The notes beneath the pieces are model-generated. The model had not been told where the DNA came from and made no database searches. It saw nothing but the letters and a program-made list of their open reading frames with translations. Shown piece by piece: positions 1 to 7,788 of a stretch of DNA of 34,241 nucleotides. How positions within the stretch are numbered: the first letter of the stretch is position 1; each line of letters begins with the position of its first letter. The position numbers and the translations under genes were made by a program. Source of the stretch: PNAI01 sp964575715 (lineage in GTDB: Bacteria > Pseudomonadota > Alphaproteobacteria > Rhizobiales > Xanthobacteraceae); the NCBI GenBank assembly GCA_964575715.1, contig CAZNSG010000078.1:1-34241 (forward strand), written 5' to 3'.

Positions 1-1227
1 GATGCGATGTTCAAGAACATCAAGGTCGAGAACAATGTTCCCGTGCCCGAGGACATCCTGCGCGAGATCAATCGGGGCGGATGGTCGACCGGCTATTGCG
101 GCCAGTCGCCGGAGCGGCTGAAGCTGCATATGGCCAATCAGAAGGACTTCGATATGGTCACCCAAAAGGCGACCTCGGGTCCGGCGGCCGGCGATTATTA
201 TGGCCTGCCATGGCCGTGTTGGGGAACGCCGGAATTCAAGCATCCCGGAACGCCGCTGCTCTATAACACCAACCTGTCGGTCAAGGAGGGCGGAGGGACG
301 TTCCGCGCCCGCTTCGGCGTCGAGCGCGTCATCACCACCAAGGTGGTGGAGAACGGGCAGGAAGTGGAGAAGACGGTCAGACACAATCTTCTGGCCGAAG
401 GCTCCTATTCGAAAGATTCGGAACTCAAGGACGGCTATCCGGAGTTCACGCTTGGCGTGCTCAAGAAACTCGGCTGGGACAATGATCTTACCGCGGCCGA
501 ACTGGCGACGATCACGCGGATCAATTCGCAAAACCCGGACGCGGTGGGCTGGGCGATCGATCTTTCCGGCGGCATCCAGCGCGTGGCCATCACCCACGGC
601 TGTATCCCCTACGGCAACGGCAAGGCGCGGGCGGTCGCGTTCGGTCTACCGGATGCGGTTCCAACCCACCGCGAGCCGATCTACACGTCACGCCCCGAGC
701 TGGTCGCGAAGTATCCGACCCTGCCGAACCGCCGCGAGTTCCGCATGCCCAACATCGGTTTCGACGTGCAGAAAGACGCGGTGGAGAAAGGCATCGCCAA
801 GCAGTTCCCGCTCATCCTCTCGTCCGGCCGTCTGGTCGAGTACGAGGGCGGCGGCGAGGAGACGCGGTCCAACAAGTGGCTCGCCGAGCTGCAGCAGGAC
901 ATGTTCATCGAGATCAATCCGGCGGATGCCGCCGCGCGCGGCATCAAGGATGGCGCCTGGGTCTTGGTATCAGGAGCGGAGATGGCGAGCGGCAAGTCGT
1001 GTCGTGTCAAGGCGCTCGTCACCGAGCGCGTCGGCAGGGGCGTCACTTGGTGTCCCTTCCACTTCGCGGGCTGGTTCCAGGGCGTCGATCAGCGCGGCAA
1101 ATATCCGAAGGGCACCGACCCCATTGTGCTCGGCGAGAGCGTGAACACGCTCACCACCTACGGCTACGACCCGGTGACGGGAATGCAGGAACCCAAAGCC
1201 ACACTCTGTCAAATCAGAGCGGCATAA
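1..1227 (+). CDS. Formate dehydrogenase alpha subunit, C-terminal part (5' end outside window)
   Basis: This is the C-terminal part of a molybdopterin oxidoreductase, most likely the catalytic subunit of a respiratory formate dehydrogenase that oxidises formate to CO2. The frame is open to base 1, and the ATG at 7 is simply the first internal methionine, so the N-terminal Fe-S cluster and the catalytic Cys/SeCys region lie upstream of the window. What is visible fits the last domain of the family: a segment reading PLILSSGRLVEYEGGGEETR followed by the dinucleotide-binding fold with INPADAAARGIKDGAWV and a late RGVTWCPFHFAGW stretch, where this family binds the pterin cofactor. The stop at 1225 is 12 bases before the Fe-S subunit gene, and a cytochrome b subunit follows, which together fix the complex as formate dehydrogenase rather than another DMSO-reductase family member. 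Function is inferred from family resemblance plus the operon. Confidence 0.88.
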   Translation, partial: DAMFKNIKVENNVPVPEDILREINRGGWSTGYCGQSPERLKLHMANQKDFDMVTQKATSGPAAGDYYGLPWPCWGTPEFKHPGTPLLYNTNLSVKEGGGTFRARFGVERVITTKVVENGQEVEKTVRHNLLAEGSYSKDSELKDGYPEFTLGVLKKLGWDNDLTAAELATITRINSQNPDAVGWAIDLSGGIQRVAITHGCIPYGNGKARAVAFGLPDAVPTHREPIYTSRPELVAKYPTLPNRREFRMPNIGFDVQKDAVEKGIAKQFPLILSSGRLVEYEGGGEETRSNKWLAELQQDMFIEINPADAAARGIKDGAWVLVSGAEMASGKSCRVKALVTERVGRGVTWCPFHFAGWFQGVDQRGKYPKGTDPIVLGESVNTLTTYGYDPVTGMQEPKATLCQIRAA

Positions 1228-1239
1228 GGAGCAACGATC

Positions 1240-1836
1240 ATGGCACGTATGAAATTCCTCTGCGACGCCGACCGTTGCATCGAGTGCAACGCTTGCGTCA
1301 CCGCCTGCAAGAACGAGCACGAGGTGCCCTGGGGTATCAACCGCCGGCGCGTTGTCACCATTAATGACGGCAAGCCCGGCGAGCGCTCGGTCTCCATGGC
1401 CTGTATGCATTGCACCGATGCGCCTTGCGCGGCGGTGTGCCCGACAAACGTGTTCTACACCACCGCCGACGCCGTGGTGCTGCATTCCAAGGATCTCTGC
1501 ATTGGCTGCGGCTATTGCTTCTACGCCTGCCCGTTCGGCGCGCCGCAATATCCCAAGGTCGGCAACTTCGGCTCGCGCGGCAAGATGGACAAGTGCACCT
1601 ACTGCGCCGGCGGCCCGGAGACGGACGGCAGTATGGCGGAGTATGAAAAGTACGGCTCGAACCGGCTGGCCGAAGGCAAGCTGCCGCTTTGCGCCGAGAT
1701 GTGCTCGACCAAATCGCTGCTCGCCGGCGACGGCGAGATCATCGCGCAAATCTACAAGGAACGCGTGGTCAAGCGCGGCTATGGCTCGGGCGCCTGGGGC
1801 TGGAAGACGGCCTACAAGGAATCTATCGCGTCCTAG
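1240..1836 (+). CDS. fdh3B: Formate dehydrogenase beta subunit, four [4Fe-4S] ferredoxin-like
   Basis: This 198-residue electron-transfer subunit carries electrons from the molybdenum site of the alpha subunit to the membrane cytochrome. Sixteen cluster cysteines can be read in four groups: C13/C16/C19/C23 near the N-terminus, then CMHCTDAPCAAVCP, then CIGCGYCFYACPFG, and a split last group CTYCAGG...CAEMC. This is the arrangement of FDH/NrfC/DmsB-type ferredoxin subunits. The product has no signal peptide; in this family the beta subunit is exported together with the alpha subunit. The start ATG follows an AAGGAG-type ribosome site at about 1227-1232 and lies 12 bases after the alpha stop, so the two are clearly one transcript. 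The symbol follows common annotation of FDH3-type beta subunits and was not checked against a database. Confidence 0.9.
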   Translation: MARMKFLCDADRCIECNACVTACKNEHEVPWGINRRRVVTINDGKPGERSVSMACMHCTDAPCAAVCPTNVFYTTADAVVLHSKDLCIGCGYCFYACPFGAPQYPKVGNFGSRGKMDKCTYCAGGPETDGSMAEYEKYGSNRLAEGKLPLCAEMCSTKSLLAGDGEIIAQIYKERVVKRGYGSGAWGWKTAYKESIAS

Positions 1837-1925
1837 CAATCAGCGGACGGCGCCTGCGGCGCAAGGTCGCCGCGGCCGCCGCCCGCAATGCAAATAAAGG
1901 CGGAAACTTTGGGGGAGGACGTGAC

Positions 1926-2936
1926 ATGACGGGCATTCTCGCGCGGGCTCGATTCGCGATCGGCGCATTGGCTCTGTTGTTTGTGGTCGTGACGGCGGCG
2001 CCGGTTACAGCCCAGCAGCCGACATCGGTCAATCCGACCGCGAGCGCGGTGAACGAAGATCAGCTTTTGCGGCAGCTCAAGATGATCGACGGCCGCTGCA
2101 GCATTCCCGATCAGAAAGCCTGCACCATCGAGCAGCCGGCCGGCCGCGACTGGCGGGAGTTTAGTCAGGGTACCCTGCCCTGGATCGGCGCCATTTCTAT
2201 TCTCGGCATGCTCGGCGTGCTCTTGGTGTTCTATCTCAACCGCGGCATGGTCAAGATCGAGAACGGACGCACGGGCCGCACCCTTGTGCGTTTCAACGAG
2301 TTCGAGCGCTTTGTGCATTGGATGACGGCTGGCTGCTTTATTGTGCTGGCGCTCTCCGGTCTCAACATCACATTCGGCAAGCAGCTCTTGCTGCCGTTGC
2401 TGGGCGCCGAAGCCTTCACCGGCGTGTCGCAATGGGGAAAATACGCGCACAATTACTTGAGCTTTCCCTTCACCATCGGCGTCGTGCTGATCTTTCTGAT
2501 TTGGATCACGGGTAACATCCCCAGCCAGGTCGACGTGGACTGGGTCAAGCGCGGCGGCGGGCTCACCGGCAGCGACCATCCGCCAGCCGAGCGGTTCAAT
2601 GCCGGCCAGAAGCTGATCTACTGGATCGTGATCATCGGCGGCACGGCGGTGGCGATTTCCGGCTACCTGCTGATGTTCCCGTTCTATGGAACCGGCATCG
2701 CCGGCATGCAATTGGCCCAGATGGTTCATGGCATCGTGTCGGTGTTGTTTGTCGCCGCCATGCTCGGGCATATCTACATCGGCACCATCGGCATGGAAGG
2801 CGCGTTCGAGGCCATGGGCACCGGAACGGTGGACGTCAATTGGGCCAAGCAGCATCACTCGCTCTGGCTCGAGCAGCAGCAACAGGGCAGCTCGGAGATG
2901 CCGCGCTCCCGGCGCGCGGCTACGCCGGCGGAATAG
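1926..2936 (+). CDS. Formate dehydrogenase gamma subunit, cytochrome b
   Basis: This 336-residue integral membrane diheme cytochrome b anchors the formate dehydrogenase and passes electrons to the quinone pool. The start at 1926 is chosen because a strong GGGGGAGGA site (1911-1919) sits six bases ahead, and the encoded product then begins with a signal peptide (residues about 1-30, ending ...VTAQQ). After a periplasmic segment, a first membrane helix (PWIGAISILGMLGVLLVFYL) is followed by a four-helix cytochrome b core. Candidate heme histidines are in RFVHWM, KYAHNY, QMVHGI and MLGHIY. The frame is open further upstream, but that extension overlaps the beta gene and has no start signal. The 89-base gap after the beta gene is compatible with the same operon. 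The N-terminal extension before the first helix is common in rhizobial gamma subunits. Confidence 0.9.
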   Translation: MTGILARARFAIGALALLFVVVTAAPVTAQQPTSVNPTASAVNEDQLLRQLKMIDGRCSIPDQKACTIEQPAGRDWREFSQGTLPWIGAISILGMLGVLLVFYLNRGMVKIENGRTGRTLVRFNEFERFVHWMTAGCFIVLALSGLNITFGKQLLLPLLGAEAFTGVSQWGKYAHNYLSFPFTIGVVLIFLIWITGNIPSQVDVDWVKRGGGLTGSDHPPAERFNAGQKLIYWIVIIGGTAVAISGYLLMFPFYGTGIAGMQLAQMVHGIVSVLFVAAMLGHIYIGTIGMEGAFEAMGTGTVDVNWAKQHHSLWLEQQQQGSSEMPRSRRAATPAE

Positions 2937-3054
2937 ACCGCCCAAACTTTAGGCGGATTTTTCGTGTTCGGCTTGGTCAATTGCCGACCGCACGATCGAT
3001 TGTGCGGCTGGGCGTTGCGGTCGCGCGCGGATATGAGACGGCTCAGGTAAGGCG

Positions 3055-3633
3055 CTACTCGGTGCTGAATCGAGACCTTTGCGCCGCCGGTAAGGCGGAA
3101 ATCTTCGAAATCCAGATGGCTTTTTCCGCTTCAAAATCGGCGCGGCGAACCGGCATGGTGAAACTTGCGAAGGCAAAGCGATGCGATCGGCCGTCATGGA
3201 AATGCACAGCGTTTAAGAGTTGGCCGCGATTGTTCATCAGATAGTAATAGCTTTCGCGAACCTGCTGCCGGTTCTGGAATGAGTGACTGAGAATGAAAAA
3301 GAATGTTTTTTGCGCAATCGCGCGAGGATCGCTGCATTGTTCGGCGGGGATCATCAGGGCATGAGAGCCGTAGTTGAGCACGCGAAAAGAATAGGTTTTC
3401 TCGCTCACGCCAAACATCGCAACAAAACCCGTGTCGAGATCGACATCGCCGGTCAGCGACTTTCCGGTCTCGCACCCGATGCGGGCAAGAAGGTCGAGCG
3501 ATTTTAAAGGCGGATTTTGCAGCTGCGCCAGAACAGCTGAACTGCCAAGCGCGAACGTGATCGCCAAGGTACGGAAAATGATACTAAAAATATGACCCGC
3601 GAGACGCCCGAAAAACAGTTTTGATAAGCTCAC
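3055..3633 (-). CDS. Secreted protein of unknown function
   Basis: The product is about 192 residues and I do not recognise its family. The start is taken as GTG at 3633 because a GGGGGA site lies a few bases upstream on the minus strand and the product then starts with a cleavable signal peptide (MSLSKLFFGRL..., hydrophobic IIFRTLAITFALGSSAVLAQ). The frame could be extended 12 codons to 3669, but this adds nothing recognisable. The mature part has two cysteines (in ARIGCETGKS and PAEQCSDP), a YYYLMNNRGQLLNAVHF segment and no obvious catalytic motif. It probably acts in the periplasm. It is convergent with the formate dehydrogenase operon and lies downstream of, and in the same direction as, the amidohydrolase gene, with a repeat element and more than 200 bases between them, so a separate transcript is likely. 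Confidence 0.7.
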   Translation of the reverse strand: MSLSKLFFGRLAGHIFSIIFRTLAITFALGSSAVLAQLQNPPLKSLDLLARIGCETGKSLTGDVDLDTGFVAMFGVSEKTYSFRVLNYGSHALMIPAEQCSDPRAIAQKTFFFILSHSFQNRQQVRESYYYLMNNRGQLLNAVHFHDGRSHRFAFASFTMPVRRADFEAEKAIWISKISALPAAQRSRFSTE

Positions 3634-3850
3634 GTATCCCCCAATTGCTGCTACGCTGCTACACGTCAACCCGGATCCAGATCAGCAATCGCCTCAAGCT
3701 CAGCGATTTACCAAGCGCTTACCACGAATCGACATACAGAGTATTAACACCCCGAAACGCGCATCCAAGCTGAAATCTGCGATGCTGGCTGGCGACTCGT
3801 CAATGGGGGCCGCAAATTTACCTTAACGCGATCAAATATGCGCTGGGGCG

Positions 3851-3943
3851 GTTTCCGATCAGGTGGAATCGGAAACGGCTCTAGATCATAGGTTTTGACG
3901 CATTTTTCTTCGCCAAACCGGTCCCGACTTCGGCGAAAAATGC
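3851..3943. repeat. Composite palindromic intergenic repeat (two hairpins)
   Basis: Two adjacent inverted repeats are visible. The first is GTTTCCGAT (3851-3859) against ATCGGAAAC (3868-3876). The second is GCATTTTTC (3900-3908) against GAAAAATGC (3935-3943), with the loop core AAACCGGTCCCGACTT. The second hairpin ends 8 bases beyond the stop codon of the minus-strand amidohydrolase gene. The AAACCGGT core recurs in the element at 26595-26643. Such elements are dispersed in Bradyrhizobium-type genomes. A role in transcript 3' ends is inferred from position only. Confidence 0.75.
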
Positions 3944-3951
3944 TCTCGTTG

Positions 3952-4923
3952 TCATGATTTTCCCTTGATCAGCTTCGCCACATTGCCCGACAAGATTTGC
4001 TCGCCGGGTTTTCCCAGCGCGCGCAGATCGCGAATGAAATCGGCTACCGGCTCGCGCGCGCGCACCTCCTGCGGATAATCGGTCGCGAATACGATGCGCG
4101 CTGCCGGAATTTCGATGAGCGCCGCCTTGACCGCGCCGACGGCGCAACAAAAGCCCGCCGTGTCGAACACCATGTTGTGCCCAATGTAGTGGTCGAAATC
4201 CTTCTGCGCGGTGCGGCCATGTTTGGGATGGCCCTGCACGCCCCAAAATTCCTTGTCCTGATAGCCGCGCACGCGCGCGATCACGCCGGCAAGGCCGCCG
4301 CCGAGATGCGCCATGTGGACCGTGAGCCGGGGATGGCGGTCGAACACGCCGGAATTGATCAGCCGGATGGTCGCCATCACCAGCGAGAATTCGCGCCCGA
4401 CCGAACGTGCGGTGTCGTAGCCGTCGAACTGCTGCGAATAGTTGAGCTTGAGTGCGGGATGCACGAACACGAACAGGCCGAGCTTTTCCGCCTCCGCCCA
4501 GAACGGCTCGAACTCGGGCGCGTCGAGAAACAGCCCGTCGGCCTCCGAGGCGATCACCACGCCGGGAAAGCCCAGCTCCTGCGCGCAGCGATTGAGTTCG
4601 CGCATGGCATCTGGCCCGCCGAGCGGATGGGCGTGGGCGGCGCCGATGAAGCGGCCGGGATAGTCGCGCTCGGCTTGCTTGGCTTTGTCGTTGCACAGTT
4701 TGGAGACTTCCAGGCTCGCGCACATGCCAGCCGCGCTGGTCAGCAACGCCGCATCGATCCCTGCCACATCCATCATCCTGATGTGCTCATCGAGATCGTA
4801 GAGCAGGGCATGAACGGTGTAGCTCGGTGCGCCGTTTTCATCGAAGTGGACGATCAGACGATCGCCCGGGTCCTGCTTGATCAGCTCACGCGGCGTGAAA
4901 TGGTGCTGGAAATCGACGATCAT
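3952..4923 (-). CDS. Amidohydrolase family 2 (ACMSD-like metal-dependent hydrolase/decarboxylase)
   Basis: This 323-residue TIM-barrel amidohydrolase belongs to the group containing aminocarboxymuconate-semialdehyde decarboxylase, gamma-resorcylate decarboxylase and 4-oxalomesaconate hydratase-like enzymes. The N-terminal metal site normally reads HxH; here it is MIVDFQHHFTPREL, so the pair appears as QHHF, a common variant in this family. Further metal and catalytic positions are seen in FVHPALKLN, in VHMAHLGGG and in the late aspartate of IVFATDYPQEV. The ATG at 4923 lies just after a GAGGGGGCGAG stretch on the coding strand. The gene is monocistronic by spacing: a repeat lies directly behind it and a divergent lipoprotein gene is upstream. 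Reaction and substrate cannot be told from sequence; decarboxylation or hydrolysis of an aromatic-derived acid is the usual role. Confidence 0.85.
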   Translation of the reverse strand: MIVDFQHHFTPRELIKQDPGDRLIVHFDENGAPSYTVHALLYDLDEHIRMMDVAGIDAALLTSAAGMCASLEVSKLCNDKAKQAERDYPGRFIGAAHAHPLGGPDAMRELNRCAQELGFPGVVIASEADGLFLDAPEFEPFWAEAEKLGLFVFVHPALKLNYSQQFDGYDTARSVGREFSLVMATIRLINSGVFDRHPRLTVHMAHLGGGLAGVIARVRGYQDKEFWGVQGHPKHGRTAQKDFDHYIGHNMVFDTAGFCCAVGAVKAALIEIPAARIVFATDYPQEVRAREPVADFIRDLRALGKPGEQILSGNVAKLIKGKS

Positions 4924-5103
4924 CTCGCCCCCTCGTGTACGATAATCGCCGTTGCATAGACGATAAGCCTATCGAGGAGCAACGGAAGCGACGAACATGT
5001 CTGTCGGACAGGCGTGCAATCTGCTTGCCGCATCGAGAGTGACATGGGGTCGATGCTGAACTAACATTCCTCTAGGGCCACTCAAGTCAGGGGGATAAAT
5101 ACA

Positions 5104-5544
5104 ATGCGAAACCGCGGCATCATATTAGTCGTCGCACTCTCGGCAGTCCTCGCGAGTTGCGGGCAACCAACGCCAGGAACGCAAGGACCGCAAGGTGCGC
5201 AGGGCCCCAAAGGCGATGCAGGCCCGCAAGGTCCGGCTGGACCTGCAGGGCCTGTTGGACCGCCTGGGCCGGCCGGACAAGCCGGGCCTGCTGGTCCTGC
5301 TGGGCCGCCCGGAGTAGAAGGCTCTCCAGCATCTTCCGTGGCCTCATCGCTGTTTCGCCTCTCCCGTGCACCCTGCACGAGTGCTTCGGAATGCAAGGTC
5401 ACCTGTCAAGACGATGAGATCGTCGTCAGCGCATTTTGCGGGACCAAACGAGCCGCCGCAACCTATCTCACCGATACGACCGTAACCTGCGGCGATAATC
5501 CCGACACGACGGCCGGCCCGCTCGTGGCGGTTTGTGGAAAGTAG
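5104..5544 (+). CDS. Collagen-like lipoprotein
   Basis: This 146-residue predicted lipoprotein has a signal sequence ending in the lipobox LASC (Cys19 as the lipidated residue). It is followed by a collagen-type domain of about 16 uninterrupted Gly-X-Y triplets (residues 25-72, many GPA/GPP/GPQ) and a 70-residue C-terminal region with six cysteines (from APCTSASEC to the final AVCGK). Collagen-like stretches in bacteria form trimeric stalks; the Cys-rich end is then expected to be a small disulfide-bonded head or trimerisation unit. The protein should be tethered to the inner face of the outer membrane or exposed on the cell surface. A good GGGGGA ribosome site lies about nine bases before the ATG. 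The stop is six bases before the next gene, a flavin monooxygenase, so the two may be co-transcribed although no functional link is evident. The C-terminal domain was not recognised. Confidence 0.85.
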   Translation: MRNRGIILVVALSAVLASCGQPTPGTQGPQGAQGPKGDAGPQGPAGPAGPVGPPGPAGQAGPAGPAGPPGVEGSPASSVASSLFRLSRAPCTSASECKVTCQDDEIVVSAFCGTKRAAATYLTDTTVTCGDNPDTTAGPLVAVCGK

Positions 5545-5550
5545 CGCATC

Positions 5551-6915
5551 ATGTCCAGGCAAAAAGGCCAGCTCAGACTGGGCGCCTTCTTCAATCCCTC
5601 CGGCCACCATGTCGCCTCCTGGCGGCACCCGCAGTCGCAGGCCGACGCCGGGATTAATTTCGCCCATTACGCCGAGATCGCGCGTACCGCCGAGAAGGCC
5701 AAGTTTGACATGGTCTTTCTCGCCGACAGCGTCGGGGTGCGCGAAGCCAACATGGAAGCGCTTTGCCGTTCGGCGCAATATATCGCCAATTTCGAGCCGA
5801 TCACATTGATCGCGGCGCTTGCCGCGGTGACCAGCCGCATCGGCCTCGTGTGCACCGCGACCACGAGCTACAACGAACCGTTTCACATCGCGCGCAAGTT
5901 CGCCTCGCTTGACCACATCAGCGGCGGCCGCGTCGGGTGGAACCTGGTCACTTCCGGCATGGCGGCGGAAGCCTACAATTTCGGCCGCGATGCGCATTAC
6001 GGCCATGCCGAGCGCTATGACCGCGCGCGCGAGTTCGCCGAGGTGGTAGTGGCGCTGTGGGACTCTTGGGACGACAACGCATTTTTGCGCGACAAGGAGT
6101 CGGGGATGTTCTTCGATCCGGCCAAGCTGCATGTGCTCAATCACAAGGGTAAGCATTTTTCGGTCAAGGGCCCGCTCAATATCCCGCGCCCGCCGCAGGG
6201 CCATCCGGTGATCGTGCAGGCCGGCACCTCGGACGACGGCATGGACGTGGCGGCGCGCTTTGCCGAAGTGATCTTCAGCGCGCATCTGACCTTGGAATCC
6301 TGCCAGCAATATTTCAAAGAGATCAAAACCCGCGCGGCGGATAAATTCGGCCGCAACCCGGATCATCTCAAGGTCATGCCGGGCTTGAGCGCCTTTGTCG
6401 GGCGCACGGAAGAAGAGGCCAACGAGAAATACGAATATCAGAACTCGCTGATGCACCCGATCGTGGCGCGCGAAATCCTCTCCACCGTGCTGGGCGGCGT
6501 CGATCTGTCGCCCTACCCGTTCGACGGCCCGCTGCCGGAAAACATACCGATGACGAGCGGCAGCCAGAGCCATTTCAAGTTCGTCACCGAGCTTGCCAAG
6601 ACCAAGAACATGACGATCCGGCAGATCGCCCAGGTGGTCGCCGGCGCGCGCGCCAAGCTGGTGATCAAGGGCACGCCTAAGCAGATCGCCGACCACATGG
6701 AGCACTGGTACAGGGAGGAAGCGGTCGACGGCTTCAACATCATGCCGCCGTATCTGCCGGGCGCACTCGATGATTTCGTCGCACTGGTGATCCCGGAATT
6801 GCAGCGCCGCGGCCTGTTCCGCACCGAATACTTGGGCCGCACACTGCGCGACCATTTGGGTCTGCCGCGTCCGCCCAGCCGCTATGAGCGTCACGCGACC
6901 GAAGCCGCTGAATGA
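5551..6915 (+). CDS. LLM-class flavin-dependent monooxygenase (NtaA/SnaA/DszA family)
   Basis: This 454-residue protein has the length and motifs of the nitrilotriacetate/pristinamycin/dibenzothiophene-sulfone monooxygenase group of bacterial-luciferase-like enzymes. These use FMNH2 supplied by a separate reductase to oxygenate an organic substrate. Visible family signatures include LGAFFNPSGHHVASWR at the N-terminus, FDMVFLADSVG, the SGGRVGWNLVTS segment around residues 127-140, the HYGHAERYDRAREF stretch, the FSVKGPLNIPRPPQGHPV strand and the long C-terminal helix region. No flavin reductase gene is seen in the window. The ATG at 5551 is six bases after the collagen-like lipoprotein stop, with GGAAAG overlapping that stop. 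Substrate is unknown; catabolic neighbours argue for a xenobiotic, sulfur- or nitrogen-containing compound. Confidence 0.9.
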   Translation: MSRQKGQLRLGAFFNPSGHHVASWRHPQSQADAGINFAHYAEIARTAEKAKFDMVFLADSVGVREANMEALCRSAQYIANFEPITLIAALAAVTSRIGLVCTATTSYNEPFHIARKFASLDHISGGRVGWNLVTSGMAAEAYNFGRDAHYGHAERYDRAREFAEVVVALWDSWDDNAFLRDKESGMFFDPAKLHVLNHKGKHFSVKGPLNIPRPPQGHPVIVQAGTSDDGMDVAARFAEVIFSAHLTLESCQQYFKEIKTRAADKFGRNPDHLKVMPGLSAFVGRTEEEANEKYEYQNSLMHPIVAREILSTVLGGVDLSPYPFDGPLPENIPMTSGSQSHFKFVTELAKTKNMTIRQIAQVVAGARAKLVIKGTPKQIADHMEHWYREEAVDGFNIMPPYLPGALDDFVALVIPELQRRGLFRTEYLGRTLRDHLGLPRPPSRYERHATEAAE

Positions 6916-6950
6916 CATTCAAGCCATCCCTCCAATGAACGCACTTGATC

Positions 6951-7080
6951 GGCCTCATGGTGAGGAGCGCGCGAAGCGTGCGTCTCGAACCATGAGGCCA
7001 CCCTCATCCTTCGAGACGGCCGCCATAGCGCGTCGAAGACGCGCGTTAACGCGCTTATGGCGGCCTCCTCAGGATGAGGG
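6951..7080. repeat. Tandem pair of palindromic intergenic repeats
   Basis: GGCCTCATGG (6951-6960) pairs with CCATGAGGCC (6990-6999). Directly next to it CCCTCATCCT (7001-7010) pairs with AGGATGAGGG (7071-7080), with an inner GGCCGCCATA/TATGGCGGCC-like stem. The element fills the gap between the flavin monooxygenase and DoxX genes. The CCTCATGGTGAGGAGCGCG wording is a frequent dispersed repeat in Bradyrhizobium-like genomes, known from general knowledge and not checked here. Confidence 0.8.
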
Positions 7081-7110
7081 CGAACCGTGTCGCTCTGAAA
7101 TGACCGCAGC

Positions 7111-7602
7111 ATGGCTTATCCATCAATGATAGACACGCCGCTGATCGTGCCCGCGCTGGGCAGCCTCTATCACGTGCTCGGCCCTTGGGTCGAAGCGCTG
7201 CTGCGATTCATGGTCGGCATGGCGCTCGTGCCGCACGGCCTGCGCATGTGCCTCGGTTTTTTCAAGGGCACCGGCATCGCGGTGAGCAGCGTGCAGGGGG
7301 TGGCGGATTTGTTCAACCGCAAAGGTTACCGGCCCGGCCAGCTCTGGGCCTTCGGCGTCGTGTTCACGCAGTTCGTCGCAGGTCCGGCACTCGCACTCGG
7401 TCTGTTGACGCGGCCGATGGCGCTTCTGGTCTTTGTCCTGCTCGCACTCTCGGCCTACGATCATGCGCGCTATGACGGTTATTTTTGGAACAAATCGGGC
7501 ATCGAATATCCTGCCATGTGGGCGGCCGGCGCGCTCTATTTCCTGGTGCATGGTGGCGGAAAGATTTCATTCGACAATCTCGTGCTCGGCTTCGAGTTCT
7601 AA
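7111..7602 (+). CDS. DoxX family membrane protein
   Basis: This 163-residue protein has four predicted membrane helices: ALLRFMVGMALVPHGLRM, WAFGVVFTQFVAGPALALGL, MALLVFVLLALSAYD and AMWAAGALYFLVHGGGKI. The first helix with its PHG motif and the FVAGPALALGLLTRP turn are typical of the DoxX/DoxD-like group, small inner-membrane proteins linked loosely to thiosulfate:quinone oxidoreduction and redox stress. The start at 7111 has no convincing ribosome site, and the ATG at 7126 is a possible alternative that shortens the protein by five residues. It is flanked on both sides by repeat elements, so it probably forms a unit of its own or with the aldolase-like gene downstream. Specific role unknown. 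Confidence 0.8.
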   Translation: MAYPSMIDTPLIVPALGSLYHVLGPWVEALLRFMVGMALVPHGLRMCLGFFKGTGIAVSSVQGVADLFNRKGYRPGQLWAFGVVFTQFVAGPALALGLLTRPMALLVFVLLALSAYDHARYDGYFWNKSGIEYPAMWAAGALYFLVHGGGKISFDNLVLGFEF

Positions 7603-7610
7603 TGTGGTAT

Positions 7611-7772
7611 GTCATTCCGGGACGGCCCACCGATCTCGGGTTTACCCGAGATCGGCATCTAAAAAGCCCAGGTCGGCTGAAAGCCGACCTGGGTGGGCCG
7701 GGCCCGGAATCCATAACCACCGTCGGAAATTATGGATTCCGGGCTCGCCGCTTCGCGGCGCCCCGGAATGAC
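7611..7772. repeat. Mosaic intergenic repeat with four nested hairpins
   Basis: Outer ends GTCATTCCGG (7611-7620) and CCGGAATGAC (7763-7772) are inverted. Inside are CCGATCTCGGG/CCCGAGATCGG (7630-7655, loop TTTA), CCCAGGTCGGCT/AGCCGACCTGGG (7667-7693, loop GAA) and GCCCGGAATCCATAA/TTATGGATTCCGGGC (7702-7744). It begins 9 bases after the DoxX stop and ends 16 bases before the next start, so it occupies the whole gap. No coding capacity is evident. Confidence 0.85.
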
Positions 7773-7788
7773 AGTGAGCATATAAATT

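Noticed and set aside
3997..4959. 320-codon plus-strand frame opposite the amidohydrolase gene
   Set aside because: It is antisense to a gene with intact metal-site motifs; composition is typical of a shadow frame.
5344..6918. 524-codon open frame on the minus strand opposite the LLM monooxygenase gene
   Set aside because: The plus-strand protein has strong family motifs over its whole length; the antisense frame has mirror-type composition and no recognisable domain.
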